Source: Bacillus infantis | Lineage (GTDB): Bacteria > Bacillota > Bacilli > Bacillales > Cytobacillaceae | DNA length: 64,000 nt | Assembly: GCF_020171945.1 (NCBI RefSeq) | Contig: NZ_JAIVAP010000018.1 | Coordinates: 25,521 to 89,520, forward strand | Reading direction: 5' to 3' | In this document: positions 32,376-41,925 of the stretch, piece after piece | Position numbering within the stretch: position 1 is the first letter of the stretch | Layout: each line of letters opens with the position of its first letter | Notes under the pieces: generated by a model | The model's database searches: none | Seen by the model: the letters and a program-made list of their open reading frames with translations, nothing else | What the model was told of the DNA's origin: nothing | Program-made: the position numbers and the translations under genes

Positions 32376-32444
32376 CAACCCGATAAGGGGGCCGCCTTCC
32401 TTCTATTTTGCCAAGTTAATGAACAATAGACAGGAGGAGACGGA

Positions 32445-33206
32445 ATGAACAGAGCATATTTTGATTTTTTAGTAAAACAAGCTGAGAAGGAATTTAAAGG
32501 ATGGGACTTCTCTTATCTGACGGAAACAGGGAGGATGGCCTCTGAGCCTCTGGCATGGAATTATGCGAACTGGGTGCTGCCTGAGATGCTGAATGCGGCA
32601 TCCATGCTGGACATGGGCACCGGCGGAGGAGAGTTTCTTTCCTTATTATCCCCGCTTCCGTCCAATACAGCTGCCACAGAAGGGTACGGACCGAATATAG
32701 AGATTGCAGCAGAACGTCTGGGGCCGCTTGGAATAAAGGTTTATGAGATAAAAGACGATTCGGGGCTGCCTTTTGATGACCGCCTGTTTGATCTCGTGAT
32801 TAACCGCCATGAGTCTTATGATCCACAGGAAGTGAACCGCATCCTGAAGCCAGGAGGATTTTTCATCACCCAGCAGGTTGGCGGCACAGACAACTTAGGT
32901 TTGAACCGATTACTCGGCGCTAAAGAGGACTTCGGGTATGCCGGCTGGAACCTTGAGAAGTCCATTCACCAGCTTGAAGATGCCGGCTTCCATATTGCCG
33001 ACTCTTATGAAGCATACCCTTATACAAGATTCTACGATGTCGGCGCCATTCTCTACTATTTGAAGGCCATTCCCTGGCAGATAGAAGGGTTTACTGCTGC
33101 GGGATACGAAAAAAAGCTGAGGGAGCTGCACGGGGAAATCCAGCGGACGGGTTATGCGGAAGTCCGGTCGCACCGGTTCATTATAAAAGCGCAAAAGAAA
33201 AGCTGA
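32445..33206 (+). CDS. Class I SAM-dependent methyltransferase
   Basis: 253 residues. Motif I ASMLDMGTGGGEFLSLLSPL near residues 52-71, an acidic residue in ATEGYGPNIEIA, DRLFDLVINRHESYDPQEV (motif IV region) and RILKPGGFFITQQVGG (post-motif). Aromatic C-terminus. Start ATG 32445 follows AGGAGGAG with a good spacer. Methyl acceptor unknown; it is not one of the rRNA methyltransferase families I can place. A possible leader peptide lies upstream. The VOC gene follows 46 bases later after a G/C-rich hairpin. Confidence 0.85.
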   Translation: MNRAYFDFLVKQAEKEFKGWDFSYLTETGRMASEPLAWNYANWVLPEMLNAASMLDMGTGGGEFLSLLSPLPSNTAATEGYGPNIEIAAERLGPLGIKVYEIKDDSGLPFDDRLFDLVINRHESYDPQEVNRILKPGGFFITQQVGGTDNLGLNRLLGAKEDFGYAGWNLEKSIHQLEDAGFHIADSYEAYPYTRFYDVGAILYYLKAIPWQIEGFTAAGYEKKLRELHGEIQRTGYAEVRSHRFIIKAQKKS

Positions 33207-33252
33207 CAGATCAGCCGGCCGGAAGGGCCGGCCTGTTGAAAGGGGCGGAAAG

Positions 33253-33636
33253 ATGAGTTTGAAGCTGGGCTATATCATTTTATATGTTGAAGATTTGGAA
33301 AAGACGAAGCGGTTTTATGGCGAACTTCTCGGTCTCGAGCTGAAAAATGAATTTGGCACCTACATAGAATATGACACAGGCAGCACGATCCTCTCCATGA
33401 ACACAAGGGAAAATGGGCGTGAACTGACAGATCTTCCAATACCAGCAGGTTTCCGGGAAGAGCAGACGATGGAGCTGGGCTTTGTGACGGAGGATGTGGA
33501 AGGGACAATCGAAAAGGCACGCAAGGCAGGAGTCCGCATTTTGCTGGAACCCGTGAAAAAGCCCTGGGGGCAGACTGTCGCCTATATGGAAGATCCGGAT
33601 GGGCATTATATTGAGATTTGCACACCCATCGGCTAA
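33253..33636 (+). CDS. VOC (glyoxalase/bleomycin-resistance) family protein
   Basis: 127 residues with two beta-alpha-beta-beta-beta modules: LGYIILYVEDLEKTKRFYGE and LGLELKNEFGTYIEYDTG, then ELGFVTEDVEGTIEKARKAG and WGQTVAYMEDPDGHYIEIC. The His/Glu pattern for a metal site is partly present (Glu in IEIC). Possible roles are glyoxalase, dioxygenase or small-molecule binding; substrate unknown. ATG 33253 behind GGGGCGG. Terminator at 33646. Confidence 0.87.
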   Translation: MSLKLGYIILYVEDLEKTKRFYGELLGLELKNEFGTYIEYDTGSTILSMNTRENGRELTDLPIPAGFREEQTMELGFVTEDVEGTIEKARKAGVRILLEPVKKPWGQTVAYMEDPDGHYIEICTPIG

Positions 33637-33645
33637 AAATGCCTG

Positions 33646-33673
33646 GCCCTCTTTTTAGAGGGCTTATTTTTTT
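33646..33673 (+). terminator. Terminator after the VOC gene
   Basis: GCCCTC-TTTTTA-GAGGGC followed by TTATTTTTTT. Confidence 0.8.
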
Positions 33674-33868
33674 GCGTGAACAAGATTTATCCGGTTAAGT
33701 ATTTCGAAGAAAATCGAAGAAAAACAGTGGAAACTCATTAATTCGGCGCTTACACCAGCTCTTGTAAATTATCTGGAATATGGTATGATACTCTATGTTT
33801 TTGTCGGCCCGGACTTTGATGAGAGTTCAAAGTCACACTATAAATCCAATAAACTAAGGGGTGTTCAT

Positions 33869-35341
33869 TTGAAAGGTTTATCAATTAAAGAACAATGGTT
33901 TGGCAATGTCAGAGGAGATATCCTGGCCGGGATTGTCGTAGCGCTTGCGCTCATTCCCGAGGCGATTGCTTTCTCCATTATTGCAGGTGTGGATCCGATG
34001 GTCGGTCTCTATGCTTCTTTTTGCATTGCGGTCATTATCGCATTTGTCGGGGGACGGCCGGGGATGATTTCAGCGGCAACCGGAGCCATGGCCCTGCTGA
34101 TGGTTACGCTTGTTGCAGACCACGGGCTTCAGTACTTGTTTGCTGCCACCATCCTGACTGGGATCATTCAGCTGCTGCTGGGTGTCTTTAAGCTGGCCAG
34201 GTTTATGAAATTCATTCCAAGGTCCGTGATGATTGGATTTGTGAATGCGCTCGCCATCTTGATTTTTATGGCACAGCTTGAACAGTTTGTCGATGCTACA
34301 TGGGTCATGTATGCCATGGTAGCCGGTGCGCTTGCAATCATTTATTTGTTTCCGCGCATTACAAAGGCTGTCCCATCGCCGCTTGTTGCCATTATTGTCA
34401 TTTCTATCATTGCGATAACGACCGGTTCGGATGTACGGACAGTAGGAGACATGGGAGAGCTGACAAGAAAGCTTCCGGTCTTCCTGATTCCGGATATCCC
34501 GCTGAACCTGGAAACACTGAAGATTATCTTCCCTTATTCCCTCGGACTGGCCATTGTCGGCCTGCTTGAGTCACTTTTGACTGCTTCCATCGTCGATGAT
34601 ATGACCGACACGGAAAGCAACAAAAACCGTGAAGCCAGAGGGCAGGGAATTGCCAATATCATTAACGGATTTCTCGGCGGGATGGCCGGCTGTGCCATGA
34701 TTGGCCAATCCGTCATTAATGTGAAATCAGGGGGACGAGGAAGGTTATCTACCTTAACAGCAGGTATGTTCCTGATGTTCCTGATTCTGGTCCTCGGCGA
34801 CCTGGTCGTCCAGATTCCGATGGCTGCGCTAGTCGGAGTCATGATTATGGTATCCATTGGTACATTTGACTGGACTTCTCTCCGCAATATGGCAAAGGTT
34901 CCTGCCACCGATTCGATTGTAATGGTCGTAACGGTTGTAACGGTCGTCTTTACCCATGACCTGTCTAAAGGCGTCTTTGCGGGAGTGCTCCTGAGTGCGA
35001 TATTCTTCGTTGCCAAAATCTCAAAGGTGAAGGTATCAACAGTCCTTGATGAAAAAGCAGGCAAACGCACCTATAAAGTGACAGGACAGCTGTTCTTCGC
35101 CTCTGTCACAGATTTTGCCGGCAGTTTTGATTTGAAGGAAACGGCGCAGGAGGTAGTGATCGACCTCTCTGAAGCACATGTGTGGGATGACTCTGCTGTA
35201 GCTGCCATTGATAAAATTGTGATGAAGCTCCGGGAAAATGGAACTAGCGTCCAGCTGATTGGACTCAACGAGCCGAGCCTGCATCTGGTTGATAAGCTGG
35301 CTGTCCACAAACAGGATGGCGCCAAGCTTTCCGGCCATTAA
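33869..35341 (+). CDS. SulP family inorganic anion transporter with STAS domain
   Basis: 490 residues from TTG 33869, 8 bases after AGGGG; the frame from 33785 is longer but has no ribosome site. The membrane part has ten or more helices with [40 protein letters not shown] and [20 protein letters not shown], typical of SulP anion:proton or anion:Na+ carriers (sulfate, bicarbonate). The C-terminal ~100 residues are a STAS domain ([20 protein letters not shown]). Bacillus YbaR is similar. Substrate not determinable. Transcribed alone. Confidence 0.9.
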   Translation: MKGLSIKEQWFGNVRGDILAGIVVALALIPEAIAFSIIAGVDPMVGLYASFCIAVIIAFVGGRPGMISAATGAMALLMVTLVADHGLQYLFAATILTGIIQLLLGVFKLARFMKFIPRSVMIGFVNALAILIFMAQLEQFVDATWVMYAMVAGALAIIYLFPRITKAVPSPLVAIIVISIIAITTGSDVRTVGDMGELTRKLPVFLIPDIPLNLETLKIIFPYSLGLAIVGLLESLLTASIVDDMTDTESNKNREARGQGIANIINGFLGGMAGCAMIGQSVINVKSGGRGRLSTLTAGMFLMFLILVLGDLVVQIPMAALVGVMIMVSIGTFDWTSLRNMAKVPATDSIVMVVTVVTVVFTHDLSKGVFAGVLLSAIFFVAKISKVKVSTVLDEKAGKRTYKVTGQLFFASVTDFAGSFDLKETAQEVVIDLSEAHVWDDSAVAAIDKIVMKLRENGTSVQLIGLNEPSLHLVDKLAVHKQDGAKLSGH

Positions 35342-35351
35342 TATAGAAAAA

Positions 35352-35386
35352 GGAAGACATTCTAAATGGTGTCTTCCCTTTTTTTA
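35352..35386. terminator. Bidirectional terminator between SulP gene and tyrosyl-tRNA synthetase
   Basis: GGAAGACA...TGTCTTCC with a 10-base loop, A-run before and T-run after. Confidence 0.85.
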
Positions 35387-35388
35387 TT

Positions 35389-36636
35389 TTAGGACTTTTT
35401 AATCCTGACGAATTTCCGCTTTCCAACTTGCAGGATCAGCTCTGCCTGCAAAGAAACCTTCGTGTTAATATCCTCGGCCTTTTCGCCATTCATCCTGACA
35501 CCGCCGTTTAGAACCATCCGTCTTGCTTCGCTTCTGGAAGAAAAGAGGCCGGCAAACATCAGCAGCTCCAGCAGCTCTGGTTCATCACCGCCAACCCATG
35601 TAAGGACGGGCATGTCTTCCGGTATGGAGCCTTGCTGGAATACGCTTTTGAAATGGGATTCTGCCTTGCTGGCAGCTTCATGCCCGTGGTACATGCTGAC
35701 AATGGTTCTGGCAAGCTGCATTTTAGCGTCCCGGGGATGAAGCGCCCCTTCTTCAAGCCTCTGCTGGATGGTCGCCTTCTCAGCGAGCGGCAGGCTTGTT
35801 GCAAGGTGGAAGTATTTCTCCATCAGCTCATCTGGAATCGACATGGCTTTGCCGTACATTTCCTCCGGCTTTTCGTCCACCCCAATGTAATTGTTCTTGG
35901 ATTTTGACATTTTTTCCGTTCCATCGAGCCCTTCCAGTAGAGGAACAAGGATTACCACTTGTTTTTCTTTCCCATAATGCTCCTGCAAATGCCTTCCCAT
36001 GAGGACATTGAAATGCTGGTCATTGCCGCCGAGTTCAATATCGCTTTCAAGCATTACTGAATCATAGCCCTGCATGAGCGGGTAGAAAAACTCATGGAGG
36101 GAAATGGGCTTCCCTGCCCCAAGCCGTTCAGAAAAATCATTCCGCTCGAGCAGACGGGCCACAGTGATTTTGCCGGCCAGCTCGATGACATCCTGGAGAT
36201 GGAGGGAGGACAGCCATTTGGAATTATAATGAAGCTCGGCCTTGCCCATATCAAGCACTTTGCCGAATTGCTGGAAGTAGGTTTCCGCATTATGCTTTAC
36301 CTCTTCGTCGGTCAGCTGCTTTCTTGCTGAAGATTTCCCCGTCGGATCGCCGATTTTTCCGGTAAAATCGCCGATGATCAGCTGGATGGTATGGCCATTT
36401 TCCTGGAATTGCTTCAGCTTATTCAATACGACCGTATGGCCCAGGTGGACGTCAGGTGCGGACGGATCAAGCCCGAGCTTCACCTTCAGCGGCTTGCCGA
36501 GAAAGAGTGATTTGGCGATTTTATTTTTCAGCTCATGAGGGGGCACCACATCCTGAGTGCCGCTGGTGTAAAGCTGATATTGCCTTTCAAGCTCCTTTTC
36601 CTGATTGGGGTTCAGCTTTTCTATAAAATTCTCCAT
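35389..36636 (-). CDS. tyrZ: Tyrosyl-tRNA synthetase (TyrZ type)
   Basis: 415 residues, TyrZ rather than TyrS length and sequence. HIGH motif [20 protein letters not shown], followed by [25 protein letters not shown] loop [21 protein letters not shown]-terminal S4-like RNA-binding end ([20 protein letters not shown]). It charges tRNA-Tyr. B. subtilis has both tyrS and tyrZ; only this one is in the window. A Tyr-specific T-box leader lies upstream. ATG 36636 behind AAGGAGG. Confidence 0.94.
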   Translation of the reverse strand: MENFIEKLNPNQEKELERQYQLYTSGTQDVVPPHELKNKIAKSLFLGKPLKVKLGLDPSAPDVHLGHTVVLNKLKQFQENGHTIQLIIGDFTGKIGDPTGKSSARKQLTDEEVKHNAETYFQQFGKVLDMGKAELHYNSKWLSSLHLQDVIELAGKITVARLLERNDFSERLGAGKPISLHEFFYPLMQGYDSVMLESDIELGGNDQHFNVLMGRHLQEHYGKEKQVVILVPLLEGLDGTEKMSKSKNNYIGVDEKPEEMYGKAMSIPDELMEKYFHLATSLPLAEKATIQQRLEEGALHPRDAKMQLARTIVSMYHGHEAASKAESHFKSVFQQGSIPEDMPVLTWVGGDEPELLELLMFAGLFSSRSEARRMVLNGGVRMNGEKAEDINTKVSLQAELILQVGKRKFVRIKKS

Positions 36637-36693
36637 GATATATCCTCCTTATGTTTTTTTGTTTGCGGCACTTCCTGATGAGTTTTGAATGCA

Positions 36694-36731
36694 CAAAAAA
36701 ACCACATCCCTGTAAAAAGGGACGTGGTTTT
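36694..36731 (-). terminator. T-box attenuator terminator of tyrZ
   Basis: Reverse strand AAACCACGTCCCT, TTTTAC loop, AGGGATGTGGTTTTTTT. Confidence 0.85.
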
Positions 36732-36945
36732 GCACGCGGTACCACCCTTGTTGAAGACTTTTGTCTTCCGCTCGTTCGGATAACGGACCGTCCGTCCTTT
36801 GCTACTTCATGTTTCACAAAGAAAGTTCAAGGAGGTAATTCACGTTTGCTTTTGTACCGGTTTGCACCAAACACCGGCTCTCTTCAAACAGGGAAGCAAA
36901 CCCTACTAATTCCTGTCATAACTCATCTATTTAATTACTGTTTAC
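36694..36945 (-). promoter_or_regulatory. T-box leader, Tyr-specific
   Basis: Reverse strand carries the T-box AAGGGTGGTACCGCG (about 36738-36752), then the attenuator. The specifier segment CAAACCGGTACAAAAGC presents TAC (36854-36856) followed by A, a tyrosine codon, matching tyrZ. Confidence 0.9.
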
Positions 36946-36959
36946 TGAATGTTAGAAAC

Positions 36960-36988
36960 AGTTTAGATGATTATCCAGGAGATGTCAA
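36960..36988 (-). promoter_or_regulatory. Promoter of the tyrZ leader
   Basis: Reverse strand TTGACA, exactly 17-bp spacer, TAAACT, between the symporter stop and the T-box. Confidence 0.75.
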
Positions 36989-37002
36989 AAGTAATTTTCA
37001 GG

Positions 37003-38193
37003 CTATACAGCCTTTGCTTCATTTTTGAGCGGAACGGCTTTCTTTCCACTTGCTTTGTCTGCCAGGATTGTGATGGCGCCATCACCTGTTACGTTGCAGG
37101 CAGTACCGAAGCTGTCCTGGGCAAGATAGAGGGCAATCATCAAAGCAGTCATTGTCCCATTAAAGCCAAGCATAGATTCCAGCAGGCCGAGCGCAGCCAT
37201 GACGGCTCCCCCCGGAACGCCTGGCGCGGCAATCATTGTAATCCCGAGCATCATAATAAACGGGAACATCTGCCCGAAGGATACTGCTTCACCCTGCAGC
37301 ATAAGAACAGCAATGGAACAGCTCACTAGTGTAATGGTGCTTCCGGATAAATGGATCGTTGCCAGGAGCGGCACAGCGAAATCTGCTGTTTTCTCCCGTG
37401 CGCCCAGCTTTTTGACCTGTTTCAGTGTCACAGGGATTGTAGAGGCAGAAGACTGAGTTCCGAGCGCAGTGAAATAAGCAGGAAGCATGGACTTCAGCAG
37501 GTAGAAAGGATTCTTCCTGGCGGCAGCCCCTGCTGCTGTGTACTGCAAAAGCAGGAAAAGGAAATGAAGGGCAATAATCATGATAAATACTTTTGCGAAT
37601 ACACTGATGATGCTTCCAACTTGTCCGCCGTGCGTCATATTGGCAAAGATTCCAAAGATATGGAAAGGCAGCAAAGGGATAATGATTTTTTCGATCAGCA
37701 TTTCGATGATGCCGCGGAAATCATCCATCACATTTTGCAGGGCATTGCTTCTCAGGCCGGCAAGTCCAAGCCCGATTGTAAAAGCAAGCAGAAGTGCTGT
37801 CATTACGCCCATGACCGGCGGCATATCCACCTGGAAAAAGGGAGCAGCGAGCGCTTCCTCCGGATTTTCGAATTCTTTTAAGCTTTGATTCTTAAGCAGG
37901 GCAGGGTACAGGCTGACAGCGGCAAAATAGGCGGCTGTTCCCGCAGCGATGGTAGAGGCATAAGCAAACCCTGTCGTAATGCCGAGAAGCTTGCCGGCAC
38001 CCTTTCCCATTGTCCCGATCCCGGGAGCAATGAACCCGATGATGATTAAAGGGATGGCAAAGCCGAGAAAGTTTCCGAACAGGCTGTTGAATGTAGCGAA
38101 CAGCCTAATGGCTCCTTCTGGAGAAAAAGAACCAATTAAAATGCCTAAAGCTATTGCAAGAATAATTCTGGGAAGTAGTCCTAGCCGTTTCAT
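37003..38193 (-). CDS. Dicarboxylate/amino acid:cation symporter (DAACS family)
   Basis: 396 residues, eight membrane helices plus two hairpin loops as in glutamate-transporter homologues. Family regions: LGNFLGFAIPLIIIGFIAPG-like start (NSLFGNFLGFAIPLIIIGFI), TALGTQSSASTIPVTLKQVK (hairpin 1 serine-rich motif), GVPGGAVMAALGLLESMLGF and DSFGTACNVTGDGAITILAD (Na+/substrate site near the NVTGD). It imports dicarboxylates or amino acids such as Ser/Thr/Glu with Na+. ATG 38193 after AGGAGGAC. Its 3' end abuts the tyrZ promoter. Confidence 0.9.
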   Translation of the reverse strand: MKRLGLLPRIILAIALGILIGSFSPEGAIRLFATFNSLFGNFLGFAIPLIIIGFIAPGIGTMGKGAGKLLGITTGFAYASTIAAGTAAYFAAVSLYPALLKNQSLKEFENPEEALAAPFFQVDMPPVMGVMTALLLAFTIGLGLAGLRSNALQNVMDDFRGIIEMLIEKIIIPLLPFHIFGIFANMTHGGQVGSIISVFAKVFIMIIALHFLFLLLQYTAAGAAARKNPFYLLKSMLPAYFTALGTQSSASTIPVTLKQVKKLGAREKTADFAVPLLATIHLSGSTITLVSCSIAVLMLQGEAVSFGQMFPFIMMLGITMIAAPGVPGGAVMAALGLLESMLGFNGTMTALMIALYLAQDSFGTACNVTGDGAITILADKASGKKAVPLKNEAKAV

Positions 38194-38543
38194 TATTGTC
38201 CTCCTCGAAAATACATTTGTTTGTATAACGTGGATTATACAGTCATATACCTTTCTTGTTAAGTGGAAATTTTTAAAAGGAGATAAATAAAAATATTCTA
38301 TAAATTCAGACTATAGGATTTAAAAACTATCTGAGAATAATTCCTTAGAACCAGTTACCCGGGAGGCTGGAGGAAATAAGGGGAATGGGTTGCAAATGGG
38401 CATAGGAAATCATACATATATAGAAAGCAGGGCAGACTGGGAAAGAAAAAAATTCCTGCAAATAACAATAGTCAATCACGCCTTTTTCGCTTTTGGAGTG
38501 GTAAAATGAAACATGTGATTGAATAAATGGAGGGTTCCTTTTG
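38194..38543. other. Divergent intergenic region, symporter / ddl
   Basis: About 350 bases, A/T rich near the symporter and mixed near ddl. No convincing gene, terminator or strong promoter was found; a TAAAAT at 38503-38508 might be the ddl -10 but lacks a clear -35. Confidence 0.45.
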
Positions 38544-39617
38544 ATGAAAAAGAAGCTTGGATTATTATACGGCGGAAAATCCGCAGAGCATAAAGTATCA
38601 ATGCAGACGGCCCTTGCTGTCATTAAAGCCTTGGATTTGGAGAAATTTGATATATATCCTGTTTACATAACCGAGGAAGGGGAATGGGTGAAGGGCCCCA
38701 TGCTTGAAGCGCCGGCAGAGAGCGTCAAGCAGCTGGAATTCTCCCAGGGAGAGGCTATGTCGCCTGCAGCCCTGGCTCCGGCTATGTTCAAATCAGCTGA
38801 AGAAAGCAGCTTTGACGTTATCTTCCCGCTTCTTCACGGTCCAAATGGTGAAGACGGCACGGTTCAGGGGATGCTTGAGCTCCTTAACCTTCCTTATGTC
38901 GGCAATGGGGTGCTTGCCTCATCTGCAGGCATGGATAAAGTTATCATGAAGAATATCTTTGCACAGGCTGGCCTGCCGCAGGTCAACTATGTATGGTTCG
39001 TCCGCAGCGAATGGCAAAAGGCTGGTGAAACAGCTTATGAGAAGGTAGAAAGTGAACTTGGCTATCCTTGCTTTGTCAAGCCGGCCAATCTTGGGTCCAG
39101 TGTAGGGATCAGCAAATGTTCAAACCGGGAAGAGCTGGCAGCAGCATTTGAAGAAGCGTTCCAGTTTGACCGGAAGATCATTGTGGAGGAAGGCGTAACG
39201 GCGAGGGAGATTGAGCTCGGCGTCCTTGGAAATGATGAGCCGGAGTGTTCGGTGGCCGGCGAAATTGTACCGAAAAAAGACTTCTATGATTATAAAGCCA
39301 AGTATGAGGATGGCGATACAGCCATGATCATTCCTGCTGAAATTACAGAAGAGGAATACAGCACACTGAACGAGATGTCGATCAGGGCTTTCAAGGCTCT
39401 TGACTGTTCCGGACTCGTAAGGGCAGACTTCTTCCTGACACGTGACGGCAAGGTCATGATCAATGAGGTTAATACCATGCCTGGCTTTACGCCGTTCAGC
39501 ATGTTCCCGCTTCTTTGGAAGCATACTGGCGTGGAATATCCGCAGCTGATTGAAAGGCTGGTAAAACTGGCTATTGAAAGGCATACGGAAAAACAGAGCA
39601 TCAAACATACAATGTAA
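38544..39617 (+). CDS. ddl: D-alanine--D-alanine ligase
   Basis: 357 residues, standard Ddl. [20 protein letters not shown] at the N-terminus, [60 protein letters not shown] (ATP-grasp loop), and metal-binding [20 protein letters not shown]. It makes D-Ala-D-Ala for MurF, encoded next. ATG 38544 is nine bases after GGAGGG; TTG 38541 is in frame but closer. Conserved ddl-murF order of Bacillus. Confidence 0.96.
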   Translation: MKKKLGLLYGGKSAEHKVSMQTALAVIKALDLEKFDIYPVYITEEGEWVKGPMLEAPAESVKQLEFSQGEAMSPAALAPAMFKSAEESSFDVIFPLLHGPNGEDGTVQGMLELLNLPYVGNGVLASSAGMDKVIMKNIFAQAGLPQVNYVWFVRSEWQKAGETAYEKVESELGYPCFVKPANLGSSVGISKCSNREELAAAFEEAFQFDRKIIVEEGVTAREIELGVLGNDEPECSVAGEIVPKKDFYDYKAKYEDGDTAMIIPAEITEEEYSTLNEMSIRAFKALDCSGLVRADFFLTRDGKVMINEVNTMPGFTPFSMFPLLWKHTGVEYPQLIERLVKLAIERHTEKQSIKHTM

Positions 39618-39629
39618 TCTTTTAGATAG

Positions 39630-39660
39630 AGGCACGGCTATGTGGGCCGTGTCCCTTTTC
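39630..39660 (+). terminator. Weak terminator/attenuator between ddl and murF
   Basis: GGCACGGC-TATGTGG-GCCGTGTCC followed by CTTTTC. The gap is short and both genes are usually co-transcribed, so read-through is likely. Confidence 0.45.
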
Positions 39661-39691
39661 TATTAATAGAATCAGTTAGGAGGCGCAGCAG

Positions 39692-41065
39692 ATGATTCAG
39701 CGTACAATCGCTCAGATTGCCGGGATGATCCCCGTTTTAAATGACCACTCGGCTTTTTCTGATGTCAGCATCAAGGGAGTATCTATAAATTCAAGGACAA
39801 TGGAGCCCGGCAACCTGTTCGTTCCATTCAAGGGGGAACAGACCGATGGGCACCGTTATGTAGAGGATGCCCTTCGAAAGGGGGCGGCAGCTGCACTTTG
39901 GCAGAAGGATGTTCCGAATCCGCCGCTCCATTTGCCGATCCTTGTGGTAGAGGACACGCTCAAGGCGGTGCAGCAGCTGTCAGAGGCGTACCGGAATGAG
40001 CTGGATATTAAGGTGGCCGGGATAACAGGCAGCAATGGAAAGACGACAGTGAAGGATATGACTGCCCTTCTTCTGTCTTTAAAATACAAGGTCCAAAAAA
40101 CAGAGGGGAATTACAATAACCATCTTGGCCTGCCCCTTACCTTGCTATCTTTGGAGGAAGATACTGAGGTTGCGGTCCTTGAAATGGGGATGAGCGGCTT
40201 TGGGGAAATTGAGTTCCTGACAAAGCTGGCCCGTCCGGACGTGGTCATGATCACCAATATTGGGGAATCGCATCTCCAGGATCTCGGCTCAAGAGCGGGC
40301 ATTGCAAAGGCCAAGCTTGAAATCATTGAAGGGCTGAAGGACGATGGCATGATCATCTATCATGGGGATGAGCCTCTCCTGAAAGACAGGCTTGCCGGCT
40401 ACAGCGGCCCGGCAGAAATCCGTTCGTTCGGCCAAAGCTCTTCAAATAGCATCTATCCTGTTAAGATCAATCAGGAAGAGAAGGGGAGCGTCTTCCAGAC
40501 GAATCTTTCAGATATGGAGTATCATTTGCCGGTGCTCGGTGTCCACAATGTTATGAATGCACTCTGCGCCATGGAGGCTGCCCGTTTCCTCGGCGTCCCT
40601 TATGAGCAGATGAATGAAGGATTTGCTTCCTTGAAGCTGACAGCGATGAGAATGGAGCTTTCGGAAGGAAGCAAAGGCGAAAAGATTATCAATGATGCCT
40701 ATAATGCCAGCCCGACTTCAATGAGGGCGGCAATCGATCTCGTGTCAGAGCTTTCAGGATATAGCAGAAAGGTGCTTGTACTGGCTGATATGCTTGAGCT
40801 CGGAGATGATGAAGTGAGATTTCACCGCGAGATTGGCCAAGCGATCGACCCGGAAAAGATTGATTATGTGTTAACGTTCGGATCCCTCGGCCGCGTTATC
40901 GCGGAAGGGGCACAAGAGGCGTTTTCAGAGGACCGGGTTTTTCCTTTTTCTGAGAAAGGCCCATTGATTGAAAAGCTGCAGAGCCTGACGAGTGCAGAAA
41001 CAATTGTACTGTTTAAAGGCTCCAGGGGAATGAAGCTGGAAGAAGCAGCTGAAGCACTGAAGTGA
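39692..41065 (+). CDS. murF: UDP-N-acetylmuramoyl-tripeptide--D-alanyl-D-alanine ligase
   Basis: 457 residues, Mur ligase family. N-terminal substrate domain with GVSINSRTMEPGNLFVPFKG; ATP loop VAGITGSNGKTTVKDMTALL near residue 108; MITNIGESHLQDLGSRAGIA; C-terminal NDAYNASPTSMRAAIDLVSE and LVLADMLELGDDEVRFHREI. It adds D-Ala-D-Ala to the UDP-MurNAc tripeptide in the cytoplasm. ATG 39692 follows AGGAGG. Ends at a strong bidirectional terminator. Confidence 0.96.
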   Translation: MIQRTIAQIAGMIPVLNDHSAFSDVSIKGVSINSRTMEPGNLFVPFKGEQTDGHRYVEDALRKGAAAALWQKDVPNPPLHLPILVVEDTLKAVQQLSEAYRNELDIKVAGITGSNGKTTVKDMTALLLSLKYKVQKTEGNYNNHLGLPLTLLSLEEDTEVAVLEMGMSGFGEIEFLTKLARPDVVMITNIGESHLQDLGSRAGIAKAKLEIIEGLKDDGMIIYHGDEPLLKDRLAGYSGPAEIRSFGQSSSNSIYPVKINQEEKGSVFQTNLSDMEYHLPVLGVHNVMNALCAMEAARFLGVPYEQMNEGFASLKLTAMRMELSEGSKGEKIINDAYNASPTSMRAAIDLVSELSGYSRKVLVLADMLELGDDEVRFHREIGQAIDPEKIDYVLTFGSLGRVIAEGAQEAFSEDRVFPFSEKGPLIEKLQSLTSAETIVLFKGSRGMKLEEAAEALK

Positions 41066-41080
41066 TAGGCTGATATAAGG

Positions 41081-41118
41081 AAAAAAATCCCTGTTTCACA
41101 TGAAACAGGGATTTTTTC
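41081..41118. terminator. Bidirectional terminator between murF and the ECF operon
   Basis: AAAAAATCCCTGTTTCA-CA-TGAAACAGGGATTTTTT, a perfect stem with A- and T-runs. Confidence 0.95.
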
Positions 41119-41132
41119 TATAACTATATGGG

Positions 41133-41402
41133 TCAAAGACGCAAGAGCTGGACAATAGCCAATACTGCGCCCACAGCTATAGGGGAAGCAGTCAGAAGGG
41201 TTAAGCTTCCCCCTTTATTAATATAATTTTCAAGCGGATTGGCCGCAGGTGATGCCAAAAAAGAGAGAACTCTGTCGAAACTGCTCTTTTTCCTGGGGAT
41301 TTCCGGTATATCTACATGGTAGGAATCCAGATGCATTTTTAAAAACGGATCCTGTTTTAATAATTCTTCTGCATCATTGGGTTTTTCTTTGTTCAATTTC
41401 AT
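41133..41402 (-). CDS. Small membrane protein downstream of an ECF sigma gene (candidate anti-sigma)
   Basis: 89 residues: charged N-terminus (KEKPNDAEELLKQDPFLKMH), a SPAANPLENYINKGG stretch and a single C-terminal hydrophobic helix (SLTLLTASPIAVGAVLAIVQ). ATG 41402 follows GGAGGTGG and lies 29 bp inside the end of the sigma gene, so the two are coupled. Position and size are those of YxlC-like anti-sigma-Y partners, but sequence likeness is too low for me to name it. Terminator at 41081. Confidence 0.65.
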   Translation of the reverse strand: MKLNKEKPNDAEELLKQDPFLKMHLDSYHVDIPEIPRKKSSFDRVLSFLASPAANPLENYINKGGSLTLLTASPIAVGAVLAIVQLLRL

Positions 41403-41925
41403 CCACCTCCAGGACAGTTTTCAATGTTTTTATGGCATGATGGAGCCGTGACTTCACCGTGCCGACAGGGATGCCGACAACCTCTGCAATCTCTGCCTGA
41501 GGCATATCATGATAATAGCTTAAAATAATGACTGCCCTCTGTGCCTCAGGGAGGCTGGAGATAGCTTCCCGAACCGTCATCTTATCTGCCTGATCCATCT
41601 GCCCTTCAGATGAGGGGAGCAGGAATGGCATCAGCTTCTGCAATTTTTTCCGTCTATTCAGCTTGGTGATCATTAAATGATAAGCGATTTGAAAGAGATA
41701 GGTTTTAACGCCTGCCTTCTTTGGATCATAGCTTGCTTTTGACTGGTGGAGCTTCAGGAAAGCGTCCTGGACAAGATCGATGCTGAGCTGCTCTTCTTTT
41801 GTGAAGCGGAACAGAAAAGCATATAAGGGGGATTTAAGCGAAAGATACAGCTGGTCAAATGCCTCTTCGCTCCCTTCCTGGAAGGCTATCATAAATTGAT
41901 TGGCTCTTCCGGTATGCTCAGTCAT
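41374..41925 (-). CDS. ECF-type RNA polymerase sigma factor
   Basis: 183 residues from ATG 41925, which has AAGGAGC about ten bases upstream; the frame to 41994 is an overlap with the upstream gene. Region 2: EEAFDQLYLSLKSPLYAFLF, LSIDLVQDAFLKLHQSKASY, VKTYLFQIAYHLMITKLNRR; region 4: LPEAQRAVIILSYYHDMPQA, EIAEVVGIPVGTVKSRLHHA. It overlaps the upstream membrane gene by 8 bp and the downstream small membrane gene by 29 bp, giving a three-gene unit. Regulon and signal unknown; a sigma-Y-like module is the nearest analogy. Confidence 0.88.
   Translation of the reverse strand: MTEHTGRANQFMIAFQEGSEEAFDQLYLSLKSPLYAFLFRFTKEEQLSIDLVQDAFLKLHQSKASYDPKKAGVKTYLFQIAYHLMITKLNRRKKLQKLMPFLLPSSEGQMDQADKMTVREAISSLPEAQRAVIILSYYHDMPQAEIAEVVGIPVGTVKSRLHHAIKTLKTVLEVDEIEQRKTQ

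Larger units (their letters stand above)
32108..32444. other. Intergenic region: terminator, 21-bp array, leader of the methyltransferase
   Basis: Besides the terminator and motif array it has an A/T-rich stretch (32230-32330) and a possible leader-peptide ORF at 32349. Confidence 0.6.

Noticed and set aside
32300..32440. ZTP, guanidine or PreQ1 riboswitch ahead of the methyltransferase
   Set aside because: Short stems and a GCCGCC are present but the ordered conserved blocks of these aptamers are not.
36651..37028. 125-residue forward ORF before the symporter
   Set aside because: Covers the Tyr T-box leader and promoter on the other strand; no ribosome site.
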